Below, in pieces: positions 26,182 through 35,032 of a stretch of DNA of 64,000 nt. Source of the stretch: an uncultured Pelagibacteraceae bacterium (GTDB lineage Bacteria > Pseudomonadota > Alphaproteobacteria > Pelagibacterales > Pelagibacteraceae). Under the pieces are notes generated by a model. It made no database searches. It was not told where the DNA came from and saw nothing but the letters and a program-made list of their open reading frames with translations. Each line of letters starts with the position of its first letter. Within the stretch, counting starts at the first letter, position 1. A program made the translations under genes and the position numbers. Location: the NCBI GenBank assembly GCA_902560625.1, contig CACEMD010000001.1:1-64000 (forward strand). The letters run 5' to 3'.

Positions 26182-27192
26182 TTATGGAAGCCAACTTTTC
26201 CATTTACCTGGATTGTTGTCTAGCCACTCATTAACAACTTCTTTGACATCTCTTTTCTTAATATCAACTTCAACCAACATTTTTGCTTGGTCGATATTTT
26301 GTAAAGACATTTTTTCAAAGAACTTTTTAGCATCTGAGTGTTCGGCTTTTGCAAAAGTAGCAGGATTACCATAATTCATCGTATAATCCTTAGCCCAACC
26401 TGTTGCAGGCCATCCTTTTGTTCCACAATCTTTCCAGTTACCTGCTTCAGTAAAAGTATCAGGATCACAAACTTTATGTTCTGGAAGCTGAACTCCTACC
26501 ATGTCAAATTCACCAAAAAACCAGTGAGGTGACCATAGATATAACATGAATGGTTCTTTTCTCATATAAGCAGCTTTTGCCTCTGCAATAGCAGCAGCTT
26601 CTGTACCAAGTTCATCTGCTTGAAAGTCAATTCCTAAAAGATCAAGTCTTTTTTGGTCATGACAGTTCCAACCAGCAACAGGACATCCAATAAGTCTACC
26701 TCTATTTCCAGTTTCGATAGTAGCAAATTCTTTTTTGTGTTTATTTAAATCTTTCCAAGTTTTAATACCAAACTTTTCAGCAGCGTATCTTGGGATCCAA
26801 TAATCAGATAATCCAATAATTCCAGATGTACCTAAAAGATCAACGCTTCCATCTCCACTGTAAGATCCAACTACTTTACCTTCGTAAATAAGATCTTCGT
26901 TTAACATTACAGAGTCAGCCTCTGCGTAACTTGGCCAGCTTTCACAAGCAAAATCTAGTTCACCTGCTGCGATTGCTTCCCATAACCCAGTTCCTGATGG
27001 AAATACAGTTTGTTTAACTTTGTATCCCATTTCTCGTTCAAGGATTGCTACAGCAACTTCGCAGGTAATTATACCACCTGTCCAGTCTGCAATAGCTGCG
27101 TGTAATCTTTTTGCAGCATTTGCTGTTCCAAAACTACCCACAAGTAGCACTAATGATAAAAATAGTGCTGATATTGTTTTTGTTAATTTCAT
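26182..27192 (-). CDS. proX: quaternary-ammonium ABC importer, periplasmic binding protein ProX
   Basis: A 336-residue exported protein: signal peptide to about residue 26 (VGSFGTANAA), then an OpuAC-type type II binding domain rich in tryptophans (ADWTGGIITCEVA, ACESWPSYAE, YLWSPHWFFGEFD). Such aromatic residues build the cage that holds trimethylammonium groups. Likely ligands are glycine betaine, carnitine, gamma-butyrobetaine, choline or proline betaine. Paired cysteines (CPVAGWNC; VCDPD..DCG) may form disulfides. A strong GGAGGG ribosome binding site precedes the ATG. The permease gene is 106 bases upstream on the same strand. Confidence 0.88.
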   Translation of the reverse strand: MKLTKTISALFLSLVLLVGSFGTANAAKRLHAAIADWTGGIITCEVAVAILEREMGYKVKQTVFPSGTGLWEAIAAGELDFACESWPSYAEADSVMLNEDLIYEGKVVGSYSGDGSVDLLGTSGIIGLSDYWIPRYAAEKFGIKTWKDLNKHKKEFATIETGNRGRLIGCPVAGWNCHDQKRLDLLGIDFQADELGTEAAAIAEAKAAYMRKEPFMLYLWSPHWFFGEFDMVGVQLPEHKVCDPDTFTEAGNWKDCGTKGWPATGWAKDYTMNYGNPATFAKAEHSDAKKFFEKMSLQNIDQAKMLVEVDIKKRDVKEVVNEWLDNNPGKWKSWLP

Positions 27193-27298
27193 TTTTTTCC
27201 CTCCAATGAATTTTTTAAAAACTTATTTTAGTGCGAAAGAGGTATAAATGTAAACCCCTTGGAAAAATGGCTTTATTTCTTATCAAATGACAATTTAT

Positions 27299-29413
27299 TT
27301 ATAAACCTAGAGCGTGTCTTTGCTTTTTGGTCCATGCAAGAGTTATTCTATCAATGATGATAGCTAGAAGAACAATACCTATTCCAGCAGCAAGGCCTCT
27401 TCCGGTATCAGATCTAGCCAAACCATTAAATACCTCTAACCCCAAACCCTTGCCACCAATAAGTGGTGTAACTATCTGCATTGCAAAGGCCATTATTACT
27501 GTCTGATTAAATCCAATAACCAAGCTTGGGATTGCTAGTGGAAACTTTACCTTATTTAGAGTTTGAATAAGAGTTCCACCAAAAGATCTCGATACCTCTG
27601 AATATGTTCCAGACACTTGTGTAAGACCTAAGCAAGTTAATCTGATAATTGGTGGTATGGAATAAATAACAGTAGCTAAAACCGCAGATACAATTCCACC
27701 TCCGAAAAACATTAACACAGGAATTAAATAGCAGAAATAAGGTAGTGTCTGCATTGCATCTAAAACAACATTTTGAATATTTCTGAATCTTTCATTGTAA
27801 GATGCTATTATTCCAAGTGGCACTCCAATTACAAAACATAAAGCAACTGATACTAGGACTGACGACAATGTTATCATTGAGTGAGACCAAATTCCACACG
27901 CCCCAATAAAAAGTAATAGTAGCGCTGTAATGAAAGCAAATCTAATTCCAACAGTAATATATCCTAGAGCTACGAATACACCCATAGTGTACCACCAAGG
28001 TATATGAGTTAAGAAAACATCTAATGGACGAAGTAAGTTGAGATAAACAAATGCCCTTAAGCTTTTTGTGAATGCAATGAAACCAGGATTAACCGTTAAA
28101 TTCTCTACAGTGTTTGTGATTGGTTGTCTAATAGATAATCTCCACTCTTCTGGAAAAGTTCCAAAATTAAAAAAATAAGTGTCAATTAAAGAAATTAAAA
28201 GGAAAACTATAAAAGATGGAATTATATAATATCTTTTGCTTATAAACTCTCTAATATTTTCTCCAGTCGTTTTATTAAATATTGAAAATGAAAATTTAAA
28301 AAAGTAAGCAATTAAATTAGTGCTAAACTTACAAATATATTGAATGATGTCATGTAAAAAAATTAAAGGTTTTTCCAAAACTCTTGCTAATTGATATTTG
28401 TACCATCCTTGAGGAAGTAAATAAAATTTTTGTACATCAGATGGAAGTCTATCCTCGGTTTTGCTGAATGACATACTAAATCTGTCAAACATTATAGCCA
28501 TGAACAAAATACAAAGACCTCCCTCCATAGCCCAACCAACATCTAATCTTCTGATAGCTTGCCAAACTTGACCGCCGATGCCTTCTGCTCCAATAAAACA
28601 CGCAAGAACTACAAGTGCTAAAGCCATCATTATAACTTGATTTATACCCATCATTATACTTGGTAAAGACAGAGGTATTTTTATTTTAAATAATAGCTGT
28701 AATTTGTTTGAACCAAAAGCAGTTGCACTCTCTATGGTTTGTGCTGGTACTTGTCTTATCCCTGTATTTGTTAATCTTATAATTGGAGGCATACCGTATA
28801 TCATAGTTGCTAATATTGCTGGAGCACCTCCTATCCCAAAAAAGAATAATGCAGGAAACAGATAAACAAAAGCAGGCATTACTTGCATTGTATCTAAAAC
28901 TGGTTTCATAAAATTCTCGAATCTATCACTTTGAGAACATAAAACTCCTAGTATAAAACCAACAATCACACATAGTAAGACTGATAAACCCATCAAAGCA
29001 ACAGTTTGAAGTGAAGGTTCCCACATTTTGGTTGCACCCCAAAAATAAACTACAAATAATGAGTAAAGTCCCAACCTTAAGCCACCTGCTATGAGACAGG
29101 GTAAGAAAAAGATCGCAGCAATTAAAGGCCAAGGAGATTCTAATAAAAAATCTTCTACAAAATAATAACAGGCTTTAATGTAACCAGCTATAATTTTGGT
29201 CATCCACCTATAGTTTTTTTTTAAAAAATCCTCGCCTTCATTTACCCAAGCAGTAAAAGTAAATTCATCAGTTACAAATTTTGGAAATTTTGATGGAGCT
29301 TCATTTTGAGAAGATAGCCATAAAGCCACTAAAAACACTAAAGCAACAATTGAATATGTAATTATATTTTTTGATTGGTTAGATTTTCCTGTAATTTCTG
29401 CACTACTAGACAT
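27299..29413 (-). CDS. proW: ABC importer permease ProW, tandem-fused double permease
   Basis: From the ATG at 29413 this gives 704 residues, about twice a usual ProW. Two permease modules are visible. Each has the run MQVMP/MQTLP, a PPIIRLT segment and an EAA-type ATPase contact loop (first about residues 150-305, second about 520-690), joined by a linker with extra membrane segments. One polypeptide would thus form the whole pore. An upstream TTG at 29425 in frame is less likely than the ATG. It is divergent from ProV copy 2 and followed by proX. Confidence 0.88.
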   Translation of the reverse strand: MSSSAEITGKSNQSKNIITYSIVALVFLVALWLSSQNEAPSKFPKFVTDEFTFTAWVNEGEDFLKKNYRWMTKIIAGYIKACYYFVEDFLLESPWPLIAAIFFLPCLIAGGLRLGLYSLFVVYFWGATKMWEPSLQTVALMGLSVLLCVIVGFILGVLCSQSDRFENFMKPVLDTMQVMPAFVYLFPALFFFGIGGAPAILATMIYGMPPIIRLTNTGIRQVPAQTIESATAFGSNKLQLLFKIKIPLSLPSIMMGINQVIMMALALVVLACFIGAEGIGGQVWQAIRRLDVGWAMEGGLCILFMAIMFDRFSMSFSKTEDRLPSDVQKFYLLPQGWYKYQLARVLEKPLIFLHDIIQYICKFSTNLIAYFFKFSFSIFNKTTGENIREFISKRYYIIPSFIVFLLISLIDTYFFNFGTFPEEWRLSIRQPITNTVENLTVNPGFIAFTKSLRAFVYLNLLRPLDVFLTHIPWWYTMGVFVALGYITVGIRFAFITALLLLFIGACGIWSHSMITLSSVLVSVALCFVIGVPLGIIASYNERFRNIQNVVLDAMQTLPYFCYLIPVLMFFGGGIVSAVLATVIYSIPPIIRLTCLGLTQVSGTYSEVSRSFGGTLIQTLNKVKFPLAIPSLVIGFNQTVIMAFAMQIVTPLIGGKGLGLEVFNGLARSDTGRGLAAGIGIVLLAIIIDRITLAWTKKQRHALGL

Positions 29414-29439
29414 TTTAAAAAACAAAAATAGAATAATTA

Positions 29440-29460
29440 ATTTTACATTTAAAGTAAAAT
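29440..29460. promoter_or_regulatory. inverted repeat in the proW/proV divergent region
   Basis: attttac (29440-29446) and gtaaaat (29454-29460) are perfect inverted repeats around atttaaa, so the block is an almost complete palindrome broken by one base. It lies in the 79-base gap between the proW and proV starts, where a regulator of both would bind. AT-richness makes chance palindromes common here. Confidence 0.4.
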
Positions 29461-29492
29461 ATTGTGTATTTTAAAAAATAATAAATAAATTG

Positions 29493-30539
29493 ATGAATAT
29501 AGACCAAAAAATCACATGTTCTAACATTTGGAAATTATTTGGTCCAGACGAAAAAAGAGTAATTAAGGAGCTGGATAAAAGTTTATCAATTAAAGAAGTC
29601 CAAGAAAAAACAGGTCATGTAGTTGCTGTAAGGGATGTTAGTTTCTCTATTCAAAAAGGTGAAACTTTCGTAGTAATGGGTTTGTCAGGAAGTGGAAAAT
29701 CAACTTTAGTAAGGTGTATATCAAGATTAATAGAACCCACATCAGGAACTGTAAAAATGGATGATGTTGATGTTACTAAAATGAGTTCTAGAGATTTACT
29801 TGAACTTAGAAGAAATAAAATGAGCATGGTATTCCAACATTTCGGTCTTTTTCCTCATAGGACTGTATTAGAAAATATTGGATACGGCTTAGAGGTTAGA
29901 GGAACAAAAAAAGATGAAAGGTTAGAAAAATCGATGGAAGTTTTAAAAATGGTAGGATTAGAGGGATGGCACAACAACTACCCGCGAGAACTTTCAGGCG
30001 GTATGCAACAAAGAGTAGGTCTAGCAAGAGCACTTGCAGTTGATCCTGAAATTTTAATTTTTGATGAACCATTTTCAGCATTAGATCCATTGATAAGAAG
30101 AGAGATGCAAGACGAATTATTAAAAATTCAAGAAAAACTTCAACGAACTATGGTTTTTATAACTCACGATTTTTTAGAGGCTATTAAAATGGGCGACCAC
30201 ATTGCAATAATGAAAGATGGTGAAGTTTCACAAGTTGGAACACCAGAAGAAATAGTTGCTAACCCTAAAGATCAATATGTTAAAGATTTCTGTGAAGATG
30301 TTCCAAAATACAAAGTTTTAAGTGCAGGTAAGGTTATGAGAAAAGAATGTTGTGATGAAACTAAAAATTTATTTTCAAAAAAGACAGATTGTATTATGGA
30401 TAACCTAAAAATTGAAACTTTGATCGATAAATTAGTGGATACAGATAAAAGTTATCCTGTAATATGTAACGAAACTGGAAACTTGTTAGGTGAAATTGAC
30501 AGATCAATCGTTATGAAGTCAATGAAATCTAAATCTTAA
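29493..30539 (+). CDS. proV: glycine betaine/proline-type ABC importer ATPase ProV (copy 2)
   Basis: A 348-residue ATPase with Walker A GLSGSGKST, signature LSGGMQQR, Walker B IFDEPFSALDP and a C-terminal CBS-like half (SYPVICNETGNLLGEIDR). The frame begins with a TTG at 29490 but ATG at 29493 is the natural start. It is the divergent partner of the proW-proX operon and so the likely main ATPase. Its gene stop is immediately followed by the convergent EamA gene stop with no gap. Confidence 0.88.
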   Translation: MNIDQKITCSNIWKLFGPDEKRVIKELDKSLSIKEVQEKTGHVVAVRDVSFSIQKGETFVVMGLSGSGKSTLVRCISRLIEPTSGTVKMDDVDVTKMSSRDLLELRRNKMSMVFQHFGLFPHRTVLENIGYGLEVRGTKKDERLEKSMEVLKMVGLEGWHNNYPRELSGGMQQRVGLARALAVDPEILIFDEPFSALDPLIRREMQDELLKIQEKLQRTMVFITHDFLEAIKMGDHIAIMKDGEVSQVGTPEEIVANPKDQYVKDFCEDVPKYKVLSAGKVMRKECCDETKNLFSKKTDCIMDNLKIETLIDKLVDTDKSYPVICNETGNLLGEIDRSIVMKSMKSKS

Positions 30540-31472
30540 TTAATAAAATTTTTTACTTCCTTTTATAGGTTTATTTTTTTGCGCGTCTCTCCATATAATT
30601 ATAAAACCTGCAAACACAATTAATAAGACTCCTGGAAAAAGCTGAGACCAAGGTGCTTCGTTAAAAAAAATCCATCCTAATAAAAAAGAGGAGGGGATTC
30701 CAAAATATTCAAAAGAGGCAAGTTTGCTTAATGAGATTAGTCTATAAGCATATACAAATAATATTGCAGCGGTACCCCCTAGTATTCCAGTTAAAACCAT
30801 TAACATTAAATCCTTCATCGAATTAACAGTAAAATCATTTGATAAAATAATAAATAACGTCAATGCACCAATTACATTAAAGATTAAAGTATAAAACTGT
30901 ATTTTTGATGTTGAAAAATTTGGTGGAATGAATTTTAATATCATAACTGTAACACCCCATGCAAAAGCTGTTAATATTGAAAAGATTGAAAAAAAATTAA
31001 ATATTTCACTTGTGGGTCTTAAGATTAATACTACTCCAATAAATCCAATTATAATCGCTGACCATCTGTAAATACCAACTTTATCTTGTAGAAAAATTAT
31101 TGAGAGTATTACAATAAAAAATGGTGAAGAAAACGTTAATGTCATAGCGGTTGCAAATTCAACATTAATTACAGAGATAAAAATAAATATATTCATCGCT
31201 AAAAAGCATAAACCTCTAAAGCAACAAAGAGATAAAAATTTCTTATTTATATTTTTAAAAAGTGTGCTGTATTCTTTAGAAATCAACAGCAAAACAAGCA
31301 AGGGTATAATTGCAAAAAAATTTCTAAATACAGCTAATTTAAGCACAGAATAGTCACTACCTATTAATCTTATTACAACTAAGTATAGATCTACACAAAC
31401 TACTCCTAAAAGCATTGTAACGATTGCTAATATAGTTTTTTTGAAATCTGCTTTTTCTTTTGCGATTTTCAT
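30540..31472 (-). CDS. EamA/DMT-family transporter
   Basis: A 310-residue ten-helix membrane protein with two EamA repeats (RWSAIIIGFIGVVLILRP closes the first). Probably an exporter of amino acids, metabolites or amines. It has a 36-base divergent gap to the Fe-alcohol dehydrogenase gene, and abuts the ProV stop. It is one of three EamA proteins in the window. Confidence 0.82.
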   Translation of the reverse strand: MKIAKEKADFKKTILAIVTMLLGVVCVDLYLVVIRLIGSDYSVLKLAVFRNFFAIIPLLVLLLISKEYSTLFKNINKKFLSLCCFRGLCFLAMNIFIFISVINVEFATAMTLTFSSPFFIVILSIIFLQDKVGIYRWSAIIIGFIGVVLILRPTSEIFNFFSIFSILTAFAWGVTVMILKFIPPNFSTSKIQFYTLIFNVIGALTLFIILSNDFTVNSMKDLMLMVLTGILGGTAAILFVYAYRLISLSKLASFEYFGIPSSFLLGWIFFNEAPWSQLFPGVLLIVFAGFIIIWRDAQKNKPIKGSKKFY

Positions 31473-31508
31473 TTATTTTTGTAAATTAGTATAAATTTTT
31501 AAATAAAT

Positions 31509-32702
31509 ATGCAAAATTTTAAACTTAACAAAACTGATTTATTAGGAGCTCAGGATTGGACTTTTCCAACATTTACTGCATATGGACCAGGAAGATTTAA
31601 AGAAATTGGGAATTTTTGTAAAAATTTCAATATTCAAAACGTTTTAATTGTAACAGACAGTGGAAGTATAAATTTACCTTTTATAAGTGATCTACAAAAT
31701 TTACTTTTAGATTCTAAAATAAAATCAAATATTTATTCCAACATATCACCCAATCCTAGAGATGATGAAATAGAGAGTGGATGTAAAAAATTTAGAGACG
31801 GAAGCCATGATGGTATAATTGCTATTGGAGGAGGCAGTGCTATGGATGGGGGCAAGGCTATATCCTTAACAGTTAATAGTGGGATTCCTTTATGGGATTT
31901 TGAATTTTTAGATAAAGTTCCAAGAGACCTTAAAGGAAAGAATCCTTTTCCAAAACTAATAACTATACCAACAACTTCTGGAACGGGCGCTGAAACAGAA
32001 AACACTGCTATGGTTACTGATACCAAAAAAGGAATGAAATTTTGTTTGTGGCATCCAGATGCTAGACCTTGTTTAGCATTAGTTGATCCAGAATTAACTT
32101 TAAAGTTACCGGCAAACTTAACAGCATGGACTGGTGTCGATGCGATGATTCATGCAATTGAAGGTTATAGTGTACCGATGTTTCATCCGTTATGCGATGG
32201 CTCTGCATTGGAAAGCTTAAATCTGATTTCAAAATCATTGAAGTTAGCTGTAAATGAACCAGACAATTTAGTAGCTAGAGGGGGAATGATTATAGGATCT
32301 TACTTAGGAGGGATAGCGTTTTTGAAAGGGTTAGGACTAGTTCACGCAATATCTCATATGGTAGGTGCAGAATACAATACCCACCATGGACTTACAAATG
32401 CAATAATTCTACCAACAGTAATGGAATATAATTTACCTGGATTAGAGGAAAAAGTTCAACGAATGTCAGAAGCGATGCAATTTGATGATCATTCTGTAAA
32501 TGGTTTTAAAGAAAATTTAAATAAAATGTTAGATGAAGTCAACATACCAAGAGGATTAAATGAAATTGGTGTACCTGAGGACTCATACAAAAGAATTGCC
32601 AAAAAATCTATGCTCGACCAGGCATATGGTCAAAACCCTAAAAAAGCAACTTTAGAAGAGGTTGAACAACTAACTTTAAAAAGTATTAAAAAAGCTCGTT
32701 AG
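31509..32702 (+). CDS. iron-containing (group III) alcohol dehydrogenase
   Basis: A 397-residue Fe-ADH family enzyme. The NAD(P)-binding GGGSAMD (107-113) and PTTSGTGAE motifs and the metal-binding histidines of GLVHAISHMVGAEYNTHHG are present. Members oxidise alcohols or reduce aldehydes with NAD(P) in the cytoplasm. The amidase gene follows after 5 bases and an EamA transporter after that, so the three may form one operon. Substrate unknown. Confidence 0.86.
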   Translation: MQNFKLNKTDLLGAQDWTFPTFTAYGPGRFKEIGNFCKNFNIQNVLIVTDSGSINLPFISDLQNLLLDSKIKSNIYSNISPNPRDDEIESGCKKFRDGSHDGIIAIGGGSAMDGGKAISLTVNSGIPLWDFEFLDKVPRDLKGKNPFPKLITIPTTSGTGAETENTAMVTDTKKGMKFCLWHPDARPCLALVDPELTLKLPANLTAWTGVDAMIHAIEGYSVPMFHPLCDGSALESLNLISKSLKLAVNEPDNLVARGGMIIGSYLGGIAFLKGLGLVHAISHMVGAEYNTHHGLTNAIILPTVMEYNLPGLEEKVQRMSEAMQFDDHSVNGFKENLNKMLDEVNIPRGLNEIGVPEDSYKRIAKKSMLDQAYGQNPKKATLEEVEQLTLKSIKKAR

Positions 32703-32707
32703 GGCAA

Positions 32708-34120
32708 ATGCTAGAAAACAAAAAAGTATCTGAAATTATTAAATTAATTCAGACCAAACAAATATCAGTTAAAGAAGTAGTAGAATTCTATTTAGCAAGG
32801 ATTGAAAAGTATAATTCAAAATTAAATGCAATTGTTCTTTTAAAAGAGACTGAAAAAATTTTAGAGGATGCTGAAAAAAAAGATAATCAAAAGGATAAAA
32901 ATAAATCTTTGTTTGGATTACCGTTAGCTGTTAAAGATTTAAGTGATGTAGTTGGAATTCAAACAACTTACGGTTTTAAAGGTTACAAAGATTATTTTCC
33001 AAAAAAAAATTCTTTTTTTGTGGATAAACTAATTGAAAACGGCGCAATAATAATTGGAAAAACTAATACAGCTGAACTCGGAGTTGGAGGACATACAATT
33101 AATAGACTTTTTGGTCCAACTTCAAATGTTTATGACTTAAGCAAGTCGTCAGGTGGTTCAAGTGGAGGTGCAAGCTCAGCAGTTGCTGCTCAATTAATTC
33201 CTTTTGCTGATGGTACAGATCAAATGGGTTCATGCAGGAATCCAGCTGCATATTCTAATATATACGGTTTTAGACCAACCCCAGGAGTTATTGCTTCTGC
33301 TAGATCAGATAATCAAAAAAATATTCCTATTTTAACTACTCCTGGATTTTTATCTAGAACACCAGACGATATGACAATTATTTTAGATAGTGTAACTGGA
33401 AAACACAATTTGGATCCATATTCTTTCGAATTGAAATCTAATTTTCAAAACTTTGATATAAAAGACTCAGAATTTAAAAATATCAAAATAGCATGGTTAT
33501 CTGATATTAATGGTAATTATAAATTTGAAAATGAAATTTTAGAAATTTGTGAAAAAAAATTAAGTGAATTAAATAAACAAAGTATAAAAATAAATTTTTT
33601 GAAACCAAGTATTAATACTGATGATCTATGGGATTCGTGGTTAACATTAAGATCAAGAAGTATATTTATGGATGTTGGAAGTATGAATATTCAAGATATT
33701 GATGAAATGACTTTTCAGACAATTTGGGAGTACAATAGGGGAAAAACTATCAAAGATAATGACATCGATATTGCATTAGAAAAAAGAAAAAAGTCTATCA
33801 ATGATATAAATCAATTATTTAAACATTACGATTTTTTAGCATTGCCATCAGCACAAGTATTTCCATTTAAAAAAGAATTAAATTACCCAGAAAAAATAAA
33901 TGATTTTAAACTAGATACTTATCATAGATGGATTGAAGTTTTTATATTGTCAAGCCTATTAGAATTACCAACTATAACAGTTCCAGTTGGTTTTAATAAA
34001 AATAAACTACCAATGGGTATGCAAATAATAGGAAAAAAGAAAGATGATTTAAAAGTACTTGCATTTGCAAGAAAATACGAACAAATGTTCAATTATTCAA
34101 AAATAAAACCAGAAATATAA
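32708..34120 (+). CDS. amidase-signature family hydrolase
   Basis: A 470-residue amidase with the Ser-cisSer-Lys triad K76 (LAVKDLSD), S151 (GGSSGG) and S175. The spacing of 24 residues between the serines is canonical. The nucleophile block reads DQMGSCRNPA instead of the common DTGGSIRxPA, a variation that could affect substrate choice. Members hydrolyse amides to carboxylic acid plus ammonia. It lies between Fe-ADH and EamA genes in a likely operon. Confidence 0.85.
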   Translation: MLENKKVSEIIKLIQTKQISVKEVVEFYLARIEKYNSKLNAIVLLKETEKILEDAEKKDNQKDKNKSLFGLPLAVKDLSDVVGIQTTYGFKGYKDYFPKKNSFFVDKLIENGAIIIGKTNTAELGVGGHTINRLFGPTSNVYDLSKSSGGSSGGASSAVAAQLIPFADGTDQMGSCRNPAAYSNIYGFRPTPGVIASARSDNQKNIPILTTPGFLSRTPDDMTIILDSVTGKHNLDPYSFELKSNFQNFDIKDSEFKNIKIAWLSDINGNYKFENEILEICEKKLSELNKQSIKINFLKPSINTDDLWDSWLTLRSRSIFMDVGSMNIQDIDEMTFQTIWEYNRGKTIKDNDIDIALEKRKKSINDINQLFKHYDFLALPSAQVFPFKKELNYPEKINDFKLDTYHRWIEVFILSSLLELPTITVPVGFNKNKLPMGMQIIGKKKDDLKVLAFARKYEQMFNYSKIKPEI

Positions 34121-34126
34121 TAATTA

Positions 34127-35032
34127 ATGCAAAGACATCCTCATCATTTTAAAATTGCACTTGCTTTAGCATTTTCTGCTGGAGCTTGGGGAATTTATTG
34201 GCTCCCTCAACGTACATTAGAAGCTGGAGGATTAACTGGCGGATGGGGTACAATTGCCCAGATGGTAATTGGAGTATTATTGTTGTTACCAATCGCTCTC
34301 TGGAGAGTTTATAAAAAAAAAGGAAGTGGCTTCGAGCTTCCATTAACTGGATTATTGGTTGGCGGTGGTTTTATTTGTTATGCACTAAGTTTTCTATTAA
34401 CAGATGTAATAAGAGCTTTAATACTTTTTTACATGACTCCTATTTGGACTACTATTTTTGAAATCTTATTTTTAAAAAGAAGACCTGGCTGGCAAAGAGC
34501 AGTTACACTTTCACTAGCTCTCGCTGGATTATGGATAGTTTTTAGTAAAGATGCAATTATACCTTTACCTCAAAATGCCGGGGATTGGATAGCTCTTGCT
34601 GGAGGAGCAATTTTTGCAGGAGGAATGATAAGGCTTGAGGTTGTAAAGACTGATGGAGTATTCCCAATTATATTTTCATTTTTCTTCTATGGAACATTAT
34701 TTAATATTGTGGCTGGTTTTTTATTAGTTGATTATTTGGGCGAAACACCACCAATAGAGTCTTTTATTCCAATGGCAATGTTCTTAATTGTTTTGTCATT
34801 ATTTTATTTCATTCCTACAGGAATTGTTATTCTTTGGGCACCAAGTAAACTAGGTGCTGGACTATGCTCAATTCTTTTTCTAACAGAAATAGTCGTTGGT
34901 GTTGTAAGCTCCAGTATATTAACTGATGAACCTTTTGGATGGAGAGAAATAGTTGGAAGTTCGATGATTATTTTAGGTGGAATTTTAGCTGTCGTTCTTG
35001 CTCCGAAAGAAGAGAAAAAAAATACCGCTTAA
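34127..35032 (+). CDS. EamA/DMT-family transporter, compositionally distinct
   Basis: A 301-residue ten-helix EamA protein. Unlike its Lys/Asn-rich neighbours it is rich in Gly, Ala, Trp and Arg, for example AFSAGAWGIYWLPQRTLEAG near the N-terminus and FVLAPKEEK-type tail. It shows little resemblance to the window's other two EamA proteins. It is 6 bases after the amidase gene and overlaps the convergent serine hydrolase end by 4 bases. Possibly acquired from a less AT-rich donor and ameliorated. Confidence 0.82.
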   Translation: MQRHPHHFKIALALAFSAGAWGIYWLPQRTLEAGGLTGGWGTIAQMVIGVLLLLPIALWRVYKKKGSGFELPLTGLLVGGGFICYALSFLLTDVIRALILFYMTPIWTTIFEILFLKRRPGWQRAVTLSLALAGLWIVFSKDAIIPLPQNAGDWIALAGGAIFAGGMIRLEVVKTDGVFPIIFSFFFYGTLFNIVAGFLLVDYLGETPPIESFIPMAMFLIVLSLFYFIPTGIVILWAPSKLGAGLCSILFLTEIVVGVVSSSILTDEPFGWREIVGSSMIILGGILAVVLAPKEEKKNTA

